The notes: generated by a model from the letters alone, not told the origin. Shown: positions 1 to 9,145, counted from the stretch's first letter. The stretch is DNA of 64,000 nt from Candidatus Firestoneibacteriota bacterium (GCA_903861835.1 CAIOVX010000060.1:36504-100503); one strand, 5' to 3'. Numbers and translations are program-made.

Positions 1-153
1 TCTGTAGGCGACAAAGAAGGCGTCCGAGACCATTCCTGCCCCGAAAAGCGCCGCGTTTATAGCATCTCTTACGTAGCCGAGCACACGGCTCAGCGCCGTA
101 AGCGTGCTCAATACCCCAACCGAACGGGTTATGTGCCTTGTCTTTTGGTCCAT
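1..153 (-). CDS. murJ: Lipid II flippase MurJ, N-terminal part (gene runs off the window)
   Basis: Only the first 51 codons are present; the rest lies left of the window. The start is the ATG at 153-151, preceded by a good AAAGGGG ribosome site. The visible residues carry the usual first segment of the MviN/MurJ family, with the SRVLGYVRDA stretch followed by LFGAG and SDAFFVAYR. The family is made of polytopic inner-membrane proteins that flip the peptidoglycan precursor lipid II. The gene is divergent from rpsT, and about 55 bp separate its start from the rpsT promoter. The family call is firm from this conserved N-terminus, although the rest of the protein cannot be checked. Confidence 0.9.
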   Translation of the reverse strand, partial: MDQKTRHITRSVGVLSTLTALSRVLGYVRDAINAALFGAGMVSDAFFVAYR

Positions 154-208
154 TTTCCCCTTTATCAGCCTTCTTAAACCCGCCCAACCCTCGAATAATG
201 CTGTTTTG

Positions 209-237
209 TTGACTTTGACACGCTCTTTTGCTATACT
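209..237 (+). promoter_or_regulatory. Sigma-70-type promoter of rpsT
   Basis: TTGACT at 209-214 and TATACT at 232-237 are separated by exactly 17 bp, which is close to a consensus vegetative promoter. A second hexamer, TTGACA, sits directly after the first at 215-220 but is only 11 bp from the -10 element, so it is not used in this register. Transcription should start near 244, giving a leader of about 30 nt before rpsT. Confidence 0.75.
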
Positions 238-273
238 ACACCTGCTGTTTTTTAAAATCTCAGGAGGTGTATT

Positions 274-534
274 TTGCCGGTAACGAAATCAGCAACAAAA
301 GAAGCAAGAAAAACAAAGAAAAAACACTTGAGGATGGTCTCATTCAAGACCCGTTTGAAGACCCTCAATAAAAAGATACTTTCCTCAAAGAAAGCGGATG
401 AGGCCAAGAAACTTCTTGATTCCTTCCTCCCGGAGATTCAGAGATACGCCCTGAAGAATGTAATCCACAAAAACAAAGCAAGCAGGATGATCTCAAAGCT
501 CCAGAAGTACGTCAACTCTCTTTCTAAAAAATAG
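274..534 (+). CDS. rpsT: 30S ribosomal protein S20
   Basis: S20 is a small basic protein of the 30S subunit that binds 16S rRNA. The 86 residues are rich in Lys and Arg and contain the family pattern VIHKNKASRMISKL near the C-terminus; the length is usual. The start codon is TTG at 274, chosen because AGGAGG at 262-267 sits 6 nt upstream. S20 genes often use weak start codons, and in E. coli TTG takes part in its autoregulation. The gene is convergent with holA and its last 11 bp overlap the holA 3' end on the other strand. It has its own promoter and terminator. Confidence 0.93.
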   Translation: MPVTKSATKEARKTKKKHLRMVSFKTRLKTLNKKILSSKKADEAKKLLDSFLPEIQRYALKNVIHKNKASRMISKLQKYVNSLSKK

Positions 535-1543
535 TAAGATTATAGATAATACGTTCAATGGAAGGCTGCGGAAGCAGCCTTCCTGTTTTATAGGAAGTAT
601 CGGCCTTCGCGAGAGTCGTGAAGGCCCTTTTTATGTCGTTTTCGGTAAGGTGCTTGGCGCTTTCACAGGTCCTGTTCCACATCCAGGCATTCAGCCCAAG
701 TTGTTTAAACGCCGCGTCTCTGCTCATTCCGGATTTTTCCAAACGCCTGATATTCCAGAGATTAATATAGTTAAAGTTGAGCGCGCCCATTACCGCGAGA
801 CAAGCGGTTTCCGGCCGGTTGTGGTCGAAAATATTGTAGAAGATTTTCATGGCTTCGGAGAAGTTTTTTGCTATGATGGCTGTTGAAAGGTCCCAGAACT
901 CATTTATGTCCGTATCGCTTACCAGATATTTCACGTCCTGCAATTCCAGTTTCTCCTTCTTGCCGGCAAATATTATGAGTTTTTCTGCTTCGGACTCCAG
1001 TTCCCTGACATCACCGTTTGCCCGGTCCATCACGACCGAAGCTGCCTCGGCAGAGATTGACTTGCCGGCGGCTTTCAGGCGGGCCGAGAGGCGCTCTCTT
1101 AGGCTGCTCTCGTCAGAAGGATTAAAACACAGGATTATCTCGCAGAACCGGCTGAACTCGGAGTACTGCTTCTTGCTCAGGTCCTTCCCGCCGGAGACCG
1201 TATCCTTGGTGATAAGCAGGAGACAGGCGTCAAACTTTGACGGAGTTTTATAAACTTCCTGCAGATACTCGGTGAGCCTGTTGCTGTTCTCGATATAGAG
1301 TTCCTCATAGTTCTTAAGCACGAGGACTCTTTTTTCCGCGAGGAACGGAGCCGTCTTCAGTTTCTCGTCAAGATTGAGAAAATAATCCGCCGTGAGGTCA
1401 GAACAATTGATGGCTTCAAAGTTAAGGTCTCTCGCGCTCCTGTCGGGGAGAATTCCATCTATGATTTCCGCGGCTTTTGCCTCTTTCGTGAAGCTGTCGT
1501 CGCCGGCTATGAAATACGCGGGCTTAGTAGTTTTCCCAGCCAT
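524..1543 (-). CDS. holA: DNA polymerase III, delta subunit
   Basis: HolA is the clamp-loader subunit that opens the beta sliding clamp. The 339-aa length fits the family. The N-terminal region (PAYFIAGDDSF, then LKTAPFLAEKRVLVLKNYEEL) matches HolA, as does the middle region with its NGDVRELESEAEKLI stretch (lid domain). The C-terminal collar domain follows. The start overlaps the 3' end of the lptE-like gene by 20 bp, implying translational coupling. With leuS upstream this gives the order leuS-lptE-holA, known from E. coli and many other bacteria. The 3' end runs through the rpsT terminator hairpin. Confidence 0.9.
   Translation of the reverse strand: MAGKTTKPAYFIAGDDSFTKEAKAAEIIDGILPDRSARDLNFEAINCSDLTADYFLNLDEKLKTAPFLAEKRVLVLKNYEELYIENSNRLTEYLQEVYKTPSKFDACLLLITKDTVSGGKDLSKKQYSEFSRFCEIILCFNPSDESSLRERLSARLKAAGKSISAEAASVVMDRANGDVRELESEAEKLIIFAGKKEKLELQDVKYLVSDTDINEFWDLSTAIIAKNFSEAMKIFYNIFDHNRPETACLAVMGALNFNYINLWNIRRLEKSGMSRDAAFKQLGLNAWMWNRTCESAKHLTENDIKRAFTTLAKADTSYKTGRLLPQPSIERIIYNLTIF
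560..590 (+). terminator. Rho-independent terminator of rpsT, inside the holA coding region
   Basis: A perfect 10-bp stem (GGAAGGCTGC pairing with GCAGCCTTCC) with a GGAA tetraloop occupies 560-583 and is followed by TGTTTTA. It lies 25 bp after the rpsT stop codon. The same bases encode the last residues of holA on the opposite strand, so the hairpin is embedded in coding sequence. Confidence 0.85.
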
Positions 1544-2054
1544 AAATAACCCTGTTTAGGCAGGCTACTGCCATGTTATTGAAAATCCTCTGTCTCGCTT
1601 CGTTCTCTGTTTCTATGCGTGTCGTCGCAATGTTCGCGTTGCTGCCGGAAACATTGTAAGTTGTCGTGCCGCCGGTTATTCCCCCAAGCTCCTTCTGTTC
1701 CCAGCTCACTTTCCCGGTAGACAGTTCTGTTAATTTCAAGTCCAGCACAAGCTTGAGCTTGTACTGAATTATAACGTTGTTGACGTCATAGAGCATCGGC
1801 TGAAGCGTGTACTGCCTTATGCTCCCCTCGAGCATTATGTCCGCCTTTTCCCGGGAGACGACTTCAAGCCTGCCGTCAACCATGAATTGCTTTATGACGG
1901 CGTTGGTAAACCCCGTTTGCAGGTCATACTGCGTTGTTCTGTTGGCGAAGGTAGGTATGAATATCTTTTTTACCTGCTCCGGCAACACCGGTTTCATGGA
2001 AGCGCAACCACAAAGTAGCGCGGCTACTGCCGCCCAAATAGCTATCTTTTTCAT
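1524..2054 (-). CDS. lptE: LptE-like LPS-assembly outer-membrane lipoprotein
   Basis: This is a 176-aa predicted lipoprotein with a signal peptide and a lipobox ending LCGC, placing the lipidated cysteine at residue 17. The mature part has the LptE/RlpB fold signature. An IFIPTFANRTTQYDLQTGFTNAV stretch, split here as IFIPTFANRT and FTNAVIKQF, is followed by beta strands with ADIMLEGSI. LptE plugs the LptD translocon and helps deliver LPS to the cell surface. The position between leuS and holA is the conserved location of lptE in proteobacteria and supports the call. It starts 27 bp after leuS and overlaps holA by 20 bp. Confidence 0.82.
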   Translation of the reverse strand: MKKIAIWAAVAALLCGCASMKPVLPEQVKKIFIPTFANRTTQYDLQTGFTNAVIKQFMVDGRLEVVSREKADIMLEGSIRQYTLQPMLYDVNNVIIQYKLKLVLDLKLTELSTGKVSWEQKELGGITGGTTTYNVSGSNANIATTRIETENEARQRIFNNMAVACLNRVIYGWENY

Positions 2055-2081
2055 TAGGCCCTCCGTATGATTTTCTCAAGC

Positions 2082-4556
2082 TCAGACAACAATATTGACG
2101 AGCTTGTTTTTGACGACAATAATATTCTTTGGCATTTTCCCGCCAAGCGCTTCCGTAACCTTCCCGTCCTTCAAGGCAAGTTCTTTTACCTGCCCGTCGG
2201 ACAATCCGGCCGGAACCGTTATCTTGCTCTTAACCTTGCCGTTCACCTGCAGAACTATTACAGCGCTTTCGTCGGCAATGAAAGCCGCGTCGTGGACCGG
2301 GAAACTCTGAAGGAAAATACTTTCTTTTCCGCCGGCTTTCTCCCAGTACTCCTCTGCGTTATGCGGCATAAAAGGAGCCAGGCAAAGCAGTATGTCCTTC
2401 ATAACCAGGCCCATAACCCTGTCAAAATCCTGCTTCGCTTTACCAGCCTCAGGTTCTTTTAGCGAGTACAGATAATTTACGAACTCCATCAAGGCCGCAA
2501 TAGCGGTATTAAAGTGAAAGCTATTCTCAATATCGTCCCTGACTTTTTTAACGGTCTTGTTCAACGCCACATAAAGGTTTTTCGGTTCTTTTTCGAGTTT
2601 CGCGCCGTCGATTGCAGCCGGGGCGCTCTTTAAGAGCTCCATCCTCGGATCAATGAATCTCTGGACGCGCCCCAAAAACCTATGGATGCCCTCTATCCCC
2701 TGGTCGCTCCATTCAAGTTCTTTCTCCGGCGGCGCGGCAAAGAGAATCAGGCCCCGCACCGTATCGGCCCCGTATTTTTCTATAAGCGGGTCAGCCAGCA
2801 CAACATTACCTTTTGACTTGGACATTACGGCGCCGTCTTTGAGCACCATGCCCTGCGTAAAAAGATTTGTAAAGGGTTCGTTAAAAGCGATATACCCGAG
2901 GTCAAAGAGCACTTTTGTAAAGAACCTGGAGTAGAGCAGGTGCAGTATGGCGTGTTCAATACCGCCAACGTACTGGTCAACAGGGAGCCAGTAATTAGCC
3001 TTCTCTTTTGAGAAGGCCTCATTAGCATTCTTCGCGTCGGCATAACGCAGGAAGTACCACGAGGAACAGATGAAAGTGTTCATGGTATCGGTTTCCCTGC
3101 GCGCCTCACCGCCGCATTTAGGGCAGGTGGTTTCGACAAACTCTTTTATCGCGGCCAGCGGAGACGCGGCGCCGGTCGGTTTAAAATTAACGGTGTGCGG
3201 AAGTTTTACCGGCAGGTCTTTTTCCGGAACGGGAACTATCCCGCACTTGTCGCAGTAAATAACCGGAATCGGGGCTCCCCAGTAACGCTGGCGGGAAATG
3301 AGCCAGTCACGGAGCTTAAACTTCACGGTCTTTGTCCCCCAGCCTTTTTCCGCAATCCAGTCAGCAATAGCAGGAAGGCCTTTCGCGCTCGGCAGGCCGT
3401 CAAATTGGCCGGAATTCACCTGCGCTCCCTGCGCCACAAAGGCCTCTTCCATTTCCTTAGCGTCGAGTCCGCTCTCTTTTGGTTCAATAACTACTTTGAC
3501 CGGCAGCCCGTATTCCTTCGCAAACAGGAAGTCCCTCTGGTCGTGCGCGGGAACTGCCATCACAGCGCCGGTTCCGTACTCCAGCAGGACATAATTAGCG
3601 ACAAAGATGGGGACCGCTTCGCCGTTAACCGGATTGACCGCGTGCTTCCCGATGAAGAAACCTTCTTTCTTTGAAGTCTCGGAGGTCCTGTCCATTTCGG
3701 TCGCCATTTTCAATTTTCCGGCGAACTCGTTAACTTTCGCTTCGAATTCCGTTCCTTTGACAAGTTTTTTTACGAGCGGGTGTTCCGGAGCAATAACCAG
3801 GTAGGTAACCCCGAAAATGGTGTCTATCCTGGTGGTATAAACCGGAAGTTCATCGCCGGTTTCTTTGACCTTAAACTTTATCTCAACGCCGAAGGACTTG
3901 CCTATCCAGTTCTCCTGCATAACTTTGACTTTCTCAGGCCAGCCGGAAAGCCCCTTCAAGTCTTCCAGCAGCCGGTCGGCGTAATCTGTTATTTTGAAAA
4001 ACCACTGCTCAAGTTCCTTCTTCGTCACCGGCGTCTTGCATCTCCAGCAGGCTCCGTCGATAACTTCTTCATTGGCCGTTACCGTCATGCATTTCGGGCA
4101 CCAGTTGGCCTCTTTCTTTTTCTTATAAGCCAGCCCTTTCTCAAGAAACTTAAGGAAGAGCCACTGAGTCCACCGGTAGTAGTCGGGCTCGCAGGTCGTT
4201 ACCTCTCTGGACCAGTCATAGCAGATGCCTATGTTCTTAAGCTGCTGCGTCATCACGGCTATGTTATTCTTGGTCCATTCAGCAGGGTGAACATTGAATT
4301 TTATGGCCGCGTTCTCGGCCGGAAGCCCGAAAGCGTCCCAACCCATAGGGTGCATAACATTAAAACCCTGCATCTTCTTGTAGCGGGCAATAACATCGCC
4401 TATGACGTAGTTCTTGCAGTGCCCCATATGGAGCTTGCTGCCCGAAGGATACGGAAACATCATAAGCACATAGTATTTTTTTGTGTTTGAAAGGTCTTCT
4501 GCTTTAAAAAGCCCGGTCTCTTCCCAGTATTTTTGCCACTTCTGTTCCAACGTCAT
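2082..4556 (-). CDS. leuS: Leucyl-tRNA synthetase
   Basis: The enzyme charges tRNA-Leu with leucine. The 824-aa protein has the class I signature HMGH near residue 43 within [12 protein letters not shown]. It also has a zinc-type CPKC/CWRC pair near 155-175 and a CP1 editing domain ([21 protein letters not shown]). A second zinc ribbon (CDKCG, CPKCGG) and the MSKSKGN motif follow. The usual KMSKS lysine is replaced by Val (VMSKS), a tolerated variation. The start is supported by AAGGGG a few bases upstream. It is the first gene of leuS-lptE-holA. A palindromic repeat lies just upstream at 4580-4655. Confidence 0.97.
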   Translation of the reverse strand: MTLEQKWQKYWEETGLFKAEDLSNTKKYYVLMMFPYPSGSKLHMGHCKNYVIGDVIARYKKMQGFNVMHPMGWDAFGLPAENAAIKFNVHPAEWTKNNIAVMTQQLKNIGICYDWSREVTTCEPDYYRWTQWLFLKFLEKGLAYKKKKEANWCPKCMTVTANEEVIDGACWRCKTPVTKKELEQWFFKITDYADRLLEDLKGLSGWPEKVKVMQENWIGKSFGVEIKFKVKETGDELPVYTTRIDTIFGVTYLVIAPEHPLVKKLVKGTEFEAKVNEFAGKLKMATEMDRTSETSKKEGFFIGKHAVNPVNGEAVPIFVANYVLLEYGTGAVMAVPAHDQRDFLFAKEYGLPVKVVIEPKESGLDAKEMEEAFVAQGAQVNSGQFDGLPSAKGLPAIADWIAEKGWGTKTVKFKLRDWLISRQRYWGAPIPVIYCDKCGIVPVPEKDLPVKLPHTVNFKPTGAASPLAAIKEFVETTCPKCGGEARRETDTMNTFICSSWYFLRYADAKNANEAFSKEKANYWLPVDQYVGGIEHAILHLLYSRFFTKVLFDLGYIAFNEPFTNLFTQGMVLKDGAVMSKSKGNVVLADPLIEKYGADTVRGLILFAAPPEKELEWSDQGIEGIHRFLGRVQRFIDPRMELLKSAPAAIDGAKLEKEPKNLYVALNKTVKKVRDDIENSFHFNTAIAALMEFVNYLYSLKEPEAGKAKQDFDRVMGLVMKDILLCLAPFMPHNAEEYWEKAGGKESIFLQSFPVHDAAFIADESAVIVLQVNGKVKSKITVPAGLSDGQVKELALKDGKVTEALGGKMPKNIIVVKNKLVNIVV

Positions 4557-4579
4557 GCTGACCCCTTTTATTTCGTTTA

Positions 4580-4655
4580 TGCCGAAGAACCCCCGCCATT
4601 CATGGCGGACGGGATGTCCGCCAAAGGCGGATCCGCCTACGGCGGAAATTCGGCA
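4580..4655. repeat. Palindromic intergenic element, copy 1
   Basis: TGCCGAA at 4580 and TTCGGCA ending at 4655 form the outer stem. The interior holds several nested CCGCC/GGCGG inverted repeats. A shorter element with the same outer arms lies at 21164-21210. It occupies the leuS upstream gap and could fold strongly as RNA or single-stranded DNA. Confidence 0.7.
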
Positions 4656-4741
4656 CTAATAATTTCATCCTTATAACAGAGACACCCCGCACTTCAGGCC
4701 GGGGAGGCTACTTATTGCTTCTGCTGACAGCCGACGCGGAA

Positions 4742-5062
4742 TTATTTCTTTGCGGCAGAATCTTTTTTAGGTTTCGTAGCCGGCTTGCTTTCAGTTTTCT
4801 TTTCAGATTTGCCTTCGGCGGGCTTTGCGTCCTTTTCCGCGGCCGGCTTGCTTTCCGGCTTCTGGGTTGAAGAACTCTCTGAGGATTTATTCTTGTAGTC
4901 GTTCACATAAAAACCGGAACCCTTAAAAACAAAGCCGGCGGCACTCATCTTCTTGGACGCGGTACCCCTGCATTTAGGGCATTTCATAGTCTTCACATTG
5001 CTGTTTTGCAGTTCTTCAAACTCGTTGCCGCATTTTTTGCAGCGGTACTCATAAATTGGCAT
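4742..5062 (-). CDS. FmdB-family zinc-ribbon regulatory protein
   Basis: The 106-aa protein begins MPIYEYRCKKCGNEFE and continues with MKCPKCRG, giving the CxxC...CxxC zinc ribbon of the FmdB/CxxC_CXXC_SSSS family. This is followed by the usual GSGFYVNDYK segment near residue 50-57. The last 45 residues are a low-complexity tail rich in Lys, Ala, Glu and Ser, commonly seen in this family. The biochemical role is unclear; FmdB is linked to regulation of amidase/formamidase genes in one organism. It follows the large sensor-like gene by 18 bp and is probably the last gene of the gmhA-rfaE1-rfaE2 operon. Confidence 0.85.
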   Translation of the reverse strand: MPIYEYRCKKCGNEFEELQNSNVKTMKCPKCRGTASKKMSAAGFVFKGSGFYVNDYKNKSSESSSTQKPESKPAAEKDAKPAEGKSEKKTESKPATKPKKDSAAKK

Positions 5063-5080
5063 ATTGTTTGTGTCCTTGTC

Positions 5081-8000
5081 TCAGGATAGAAGTGATATTA
5101 TTTCCTGTTCACCGGCCGAAGCGCGGAGAACTTTCTTGTCCTTGAAGAACGGGTCGCCGGCTGAAGTTCCCAGCCCGCAGAAGATCAGGCGTTTCTCAAA
5201 ATTCTTGTCCGCCTTGACGATATTGGCGTAAAGTTCCCGCGGATCCATATCCGGCAGGGCGCTGCCGAGGAAAACATAATTGTAATTTCCGAGCGCGAGC
5301 TTCTGCGTGGCGGACTTGCCGGTTCTTGCGATGTAAAGGGTAAATCCCATACCGTAGAGCATATCACCGAAGGCCTTGATCACGCTGCCCTCGTCATCGA
5401 CTATAAGAATATTGCTCTCTTTCGGAGCAACCTTGAAAGTCTTTTTTTCCGCTGCCTCAAGAGGCTTGAAAGCCGGGGCCGCGCCGGCGCGATCAAAGTT
5501 CTTTACAAGATCGCGATTCTCCCCTCGGGCAAGCGCTTCGAGCGCGATGTTCTTCTTAAGCGCGCTTTCCAGGTCACCGCCAAGACTTTCACTACGCGCT
5601 TTCAGCCCGCTGTTCTCTTTTTCCAGAACGGCAAGTTTCTCGCGCAGCGCGTCAACTTCCGCAGACGACTTCTTCGCAATCTCAGAATACTTCACGGTAC
5701 TCTTATTCTTTTCCGCTTCTGCTTCGGCTTTCTTAAGTGCTTCCCTGAGCCCGAGGGCTTCCGCCGCCGCAACCTCAAGGTCCTTGATCTTAGCTTCGTA
5801 GGCTTTCTTTGCATCTTTGTCCGCCAGGCCGCGCTTCACTTCTTCCTCAAGAACGGAAACAGCTTTTTTGAGCGACGCATTTTGGTCGAATAGGGAGCGC
5901 GCTTCCGAAGCTTCAGCCTCATGCCCCTTAATCCTGATTTCAAGGGCTTTTAACGCGTTGTCCGCAGCCGCGCCGGCAATGCGCTCACGGGCTGCAGAAT
6001 CTCGCAGAGAAGAGAGCTCTTTTTTTAAAGAAAGACTTTCTTCGGAAAGCGCCTGCGCCTCTTTCGCTTTCGTGTCAAGTTCCTGCGCCTTCTTCTCCAG
6101 CGCCTTTCTTTCTTCTTCGGAACCGGCCGCAACTGAGCGTTCCCGCTTTACGGCTTCCTGCAGTTCAAGGAGCGATTTTTTCAGCGAAATGTTCATTTCA
6201 GAAAGCGTTCTGCCTTCTTTTGTTCTAGCCTCAAGCTCCAGCGTTTTCTCTTCCAGCAACTTTTTCGCTTCTTCATAGCCGGTGACCGCTGCGCGGTCCT
6301 GCCGCATCACATCCTGCAGTTCAAAAAGCGATTTTCTCAATGAGGTGTTAGTGACGGTAAGAGACCGCGCCTCTTCGGCCCTCGCCTCAAGCGCCTTTAT
6401 TTTCTCTTCGTAGGCCCGCCTTGAAAGTTCAAAATCAGGAGAGGAAGCAACTCCTTGTTTTAGCCGGTCCTGCAAATCTGTCACGGTTCTTTTGAGGGAA
6501 AGATTCGCCTCTTCCAGAAAGCGCGCTTTATCCTGCAACTGCCTTTTTTCGTTCTCAAACCCGGCAACACCGGGGTCTTTTTCGTTAAGTTTCAGCCTAA
6601 ATTCGTCGGCTGTCCTTGAAAGTTCCCTATTCCTGCTCTCCAAGTCATTGAGCGATTTGCGCAGGAGCTCTTTTTCTCTTTCTGCATTTTTAGAAGTTTC
6701 CTCCAGCGAAGAAAGACGGTAAGAGAGGTCTCTCTTTTCTTCCCTTAGCCTGAAAAGTTCGTCCATATTCAGACCGGAGGCCGGACCCTGTGCAACCTTG
6801 CGGTTAAGCTCCATTATCTCAAGTTTCAGTTTTGATTTCTCCGACTCAAACCTGTCCAAAAGTTTGAAAGTTATATCCTTCGCCTCATTCTCAAGGGAAG
6901 CTATCCTGTTTTGTAGTTCCGCTTTTTCCCGCGCGCCCCCCCGCAGTTCCTCGGACATCCTGAGCTTCGCGTCCTCTATTTCCTTGACCTTCGAGAACAT
7001 CCCCTGTTTTTCAAGGTTCATCCTTGAGGTCAAAGTTCTCTCAAGCTCGCCGCGCTTTTCTTCAAGGTCGCGCATCTTTTCAGCCAGCAGCCAGCTTTCG
7101 TCGAGAGCGGCCTTAAGCCTCGTCTCCGCTTCCGTCCTTGCTTCCCGCTCCTGCTCGAGTTTTGCGGAGTAGGTCTGGCGGTCTTTCTCCGCTTCTTCCC
7201 TGTTCAGCATGCCGCCGGAAAAAGATACCGGGCGTTTTCTGTTACTCTCCAGTTCCGCCTGTAGTTTCCTGAGCGTGCTTTGGAGATTGGCGTTTGTGTT
7301 CTCAAGCGAGAATATCTTGTCCTTCAGGTCCTTGCGGTCCTTGTCAAAAACAGGGTCCTGCTCATGGCCAAAAGCCGGCGGTTCCGGTTTTTCCTCAGAA
7401 GTAAACATTAGCAACATAACCGAGAGCAATGCAATCACGCACGCGGTAAAGATGGCCGGCTGAACCCAGGCCGCCTGCCGGAAATCCCCGGGAACATCAA
7501 GCGTGAGATTCCCTGCCGCCTGGCTCTCAAATTCAGCGGAATTTACAAAGAGACAGAAGGACATATTTGCGGTCTCCACTGGGAAGCTGAAGGCCCTGTA
7601 GGATACGCCGTCAATATCCACTTTCGAAATTCCGGCTTCTTTTGTAAGATAGTTTGATTTGACCAGCCCTGCAAGTGTTCCGGAGGAAAGGAGCGAGAGG
7701 TCAAGCTTTCTTTCGTTCTTCTCCTCGGGAGAACATTTGAGAGTCTTGTAACCTAACGGCGAAGTTGAAAGAAGTTTTCCTTCGAGACTTATAAATACCG
7801 GAAAGGAATTTGAATACTTAAATTTCTTGTAGAGTATACTCTCGAATAGGTCGTTCAGGGAAACTTCCGCGCCAATTACGCCTTTATAGGCTCCCCTGGC
7901 GTATACCGGCACATAGAAAGTCAGCGCCCAGGACTTTGCTGCCGCGCTCCAATAGGGCGCGCTCCAGGACTCCAGTTTCTTCTGGTTGTACTTCGGGCCC

Positions 8001-8599
8001 AAGAGGTTGTAAGCGGAATCTTCGTCATTTTTGAAGACGGAGTTCGGCTTAAAGAGGTTTGCCTTTGCCAAATCGTCCAAGTTAGCCCAGGGATATTCTC
8101 TGAGGGACTCGCCCGTCATAAAATAAATCTGCTGTATTTCTGAGGAATTTTTTCTCGCCCGCTTCATCACAAAATCAAGATGCTCGCTGAGCGTGAACTC
8201 TTTCCTGTTGGCCGCTGTTACCGGAATTCTCGCAGGAACGAAGAGGACCGAATCCCCGTCATTTTTGGGATTCCAGTAGAAACCGAACTGCGGGTTAACT
8301 GAATATTTTCTATAATTTGGCTCCGCAAACAACCCGGGATTGCCGTAGATGTTCTCTGCGAAGTCGCGGACGGCGCGAGTCTCGTTCTCTATCTTGCGCA
8401 ACAATACCGTGACATATCTGGCGTTCTTGGTGGATTCTTCGCCCCCGAGGCGCTCCTCGCTTTTAATTAAGACCCTTGCGATGTCGGCGGCCTTGCTGTC
8501 CTTTGCCGGGGTGGAATTCAAGTAAGCAAAATAAAAAAGAATGAACGCAGGCACAAAACCGGCGACCAGCAGGAATAGAAATAGTTTTCCTTTCTTCAT
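5081..8599 (-). CDS. Membrane protein with periplasmic dCache sensor, ~600-residue coiled coil and degenerate receiver domain
   Basis: This 1172-aa protein matches no named gene. Residues 6-27 form a membrane anchor. Residues ~30-370 look like a periplasmic double-Cache sensor, with YWSAAAKSWALTFYVPVY and GVIGAEVSL near 216-248. Residues ~377-400 are a second membrane segment. Residues ~415-1035 are almost continuous heptad-rich coiled coil full of Glu, Lys, Leu and Ala with repeating SLKKSLxELQ blocks. Residues ~1061-1172 resemble a response-regulator receiver (ILIVDDE at 1064-1070, then LPDMDP). The normal phospho-acceptor Asp is Gly1112 and the conserved Lys is probably Arg1159, so phosphorylation is unlikely. 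No kinase, GGDEF or methyl-accepting hairpin is evident. It sits 43 bp after rfaE2. Confidence 0.75.
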   Translation of the reverse strand: MKKGKLFLFLLVAGFVPAFILFYFAYLNSTPAKDSKAADIARVLIKSEERLGGEESTKNARYVTVLLRKIENETRAVRDFAENIYGNPGLFAEPNYRKYSVNPQFGFYWNPKNDGDSVLFVPARIPVTAANRKEFTLSEHLDFVMKRARKNSSEIQQIYFMTGESLREYPWANLDDLAKANLFKPNSVFKNDEDSAYNLLGPKYNQKKLESWSAPYWSAAAKSWALTFYVPVYARGAYKGVIGAEVSLNDLFESILYKKFKYSNSFPVFISLEGKLLSTSPLGYKTLKCSPEEKNERKLDLSLLSSGTLAGLVKSNYLTKEAGISKVDIDGVSYRAFSFPVETANMSFCLFVNSAEFESQAAGNLTLDVPGDFRQAAWVQPAIFTACVIALLSVMLLMFTSEEKPEPPAFGHEQDPVFDKDRKDLKDKIFSLENTNANLQSTLRKLQAELESNRKRPVSFSGGMLNREEAEKDRQTYSAKLEQEREARTEAETRLKAALDESWLLAEKMRDLEEKRGELERTLTSRMNLEKQGMFSKVKEIEDAKLRMSEELRGGAREKAELQNRIASLENEAKDITFKLLDRFESEKSKLKLEIMELNRKVAQGPASGLNMDELFRLREEKRDLSYRLSSLEETSKNAEREKELLRKSLNDLESRNRELSRTADEFRLKLNEKDPGVAGFENEKRQLQDKARFLEEANLSLKRTVTDLQDRLKQGVASSPDFELSRRAYEEKIKALEARAEEARSLTVTNTSLRKSLFELQDVMRQDRAAVTGYEEAKKLLEEKTLELEARTKEGRTLSEMNISLKKSLLELQEAVKRERSVAAGSEEERKALEKKAQELDTKAKEAQALSEESLSLKKELSSLRDSAARERIAGAAADNALKALEIRIKGHEAEASEARSLFDQNASLKKAVSVLEEEVKRGLADKDAKKAYEAKIKDLEVAAAEALGLREALKKAEAEAEKNKSTVKYSEIAKKSSAEVDALREKLAVLEKENSGLKARSESLGGDLESALKKNIALEALARGENRDLVKNFDRAGAAPAFKPLEAAEKKTFKVAPKESNILIVDDEGSVIKAFGDMLYGMGFTLYIARTGKSATQKLALGNYNYVFLGSALPDMDPRELYANIVKADKNFEKRLIFCGLGTSAGDPFFKDKKVLRASAGEQEIISLLS

Positions 8600-8642
8600 A
8601 ACGCGCCCCGTCAGTTCCTTTTAATTTTACGGCAAAAACCTG

Positions 8643-9122
8643 CTAAAAACCCTTAAGTATCTTTTTTATTACGTTAGTGGTGGAACGGCCTTTAACATAG
8701 GGAAGAGACCTTACTTTGCCCCCGTTAGCCAGAACCACATCGCTGCCGATTATCTTTTCCGGCGCCCAATCGCCGCCCTTTACCAGCACATCGGGAAGCA
8801 CTGTCTTGATTACTCTATACGGCGTCTCTTCGCCGAACACGACTATGTAATCTATAAAAGGGAACTCGGCAAGCAGTTCCGCCCTTTCGGCTTGTGACAC
8901 CACCGGCCTGTTCTTTCCCTTGAGTTTTCTCACCGACAAATCGCTATTCAGCCCCAAAACCAATTTATCCCCGAGTTTTCCGGCAGATTTCAGGTATCTG
9001 ACATGGCCGACATGCAGTATGTCAAAGCAACCGTTTGTGAAAACAATTTTCCTTCCGGCCCGCTTATCCTTCTTTATAGCCGAGGCAAGAGCTTTAAGGC
9101 CTAGTATTTTTCTGCTCACCAT
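8643..9122 (-). CDS. rfaE2: ADP-heptose synthase, adenylyltransferase half (D-glycero-beta-D-manno-heptose 1-phosphate adenylyltransferase)
   Basis: The enzyme transfers AMP from ATP to heptose 1-phosphate in the ADP-heptose pathway for LPS core. The 159 residues form a single nucleotidyltransferase domain. It has the TNGCFDILHVGHVRYL signature (HxGH at about 37-40), NSDLSVRKLKG, RAELLAEF and the late KGRSTTNVI stretch typical of RfaE2. In E. coli this domain is fused to the kinase as HldE; here the two are separate genes, 80 bp apart in the same direction. The gap holds a short low-complexity repeat. Confidence 0.92.
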   Translation of the reverse strand: MVSRKILGLKALASAIKKDKRAGRKIVFTNGCFDILHVGHVRYLKSAGKLGDKLVLGLNSDLSVRKLKGKNRPVVSQAERAELLAEFPFIDYIVVFGEETPYRVIKTVLPDVLVKGGDWAPEKIIGSDVVLANGGKVRSLPYVKGRSTTNVIKKILKGF

Positions 9123-9145
9123 TCAAGCACCCTTTGAGGCAAAAT

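Noticed and set aside
5376..7172. Long Ser/Phe-rich plus-strand frames opposite the coiled-coil gene
   Set aside because: Composition is the antisense image of Glu/Lys-rich heptads. The opposite strand encodes a continuous 1172-aa protein with a signal anchor and recognisable domains.
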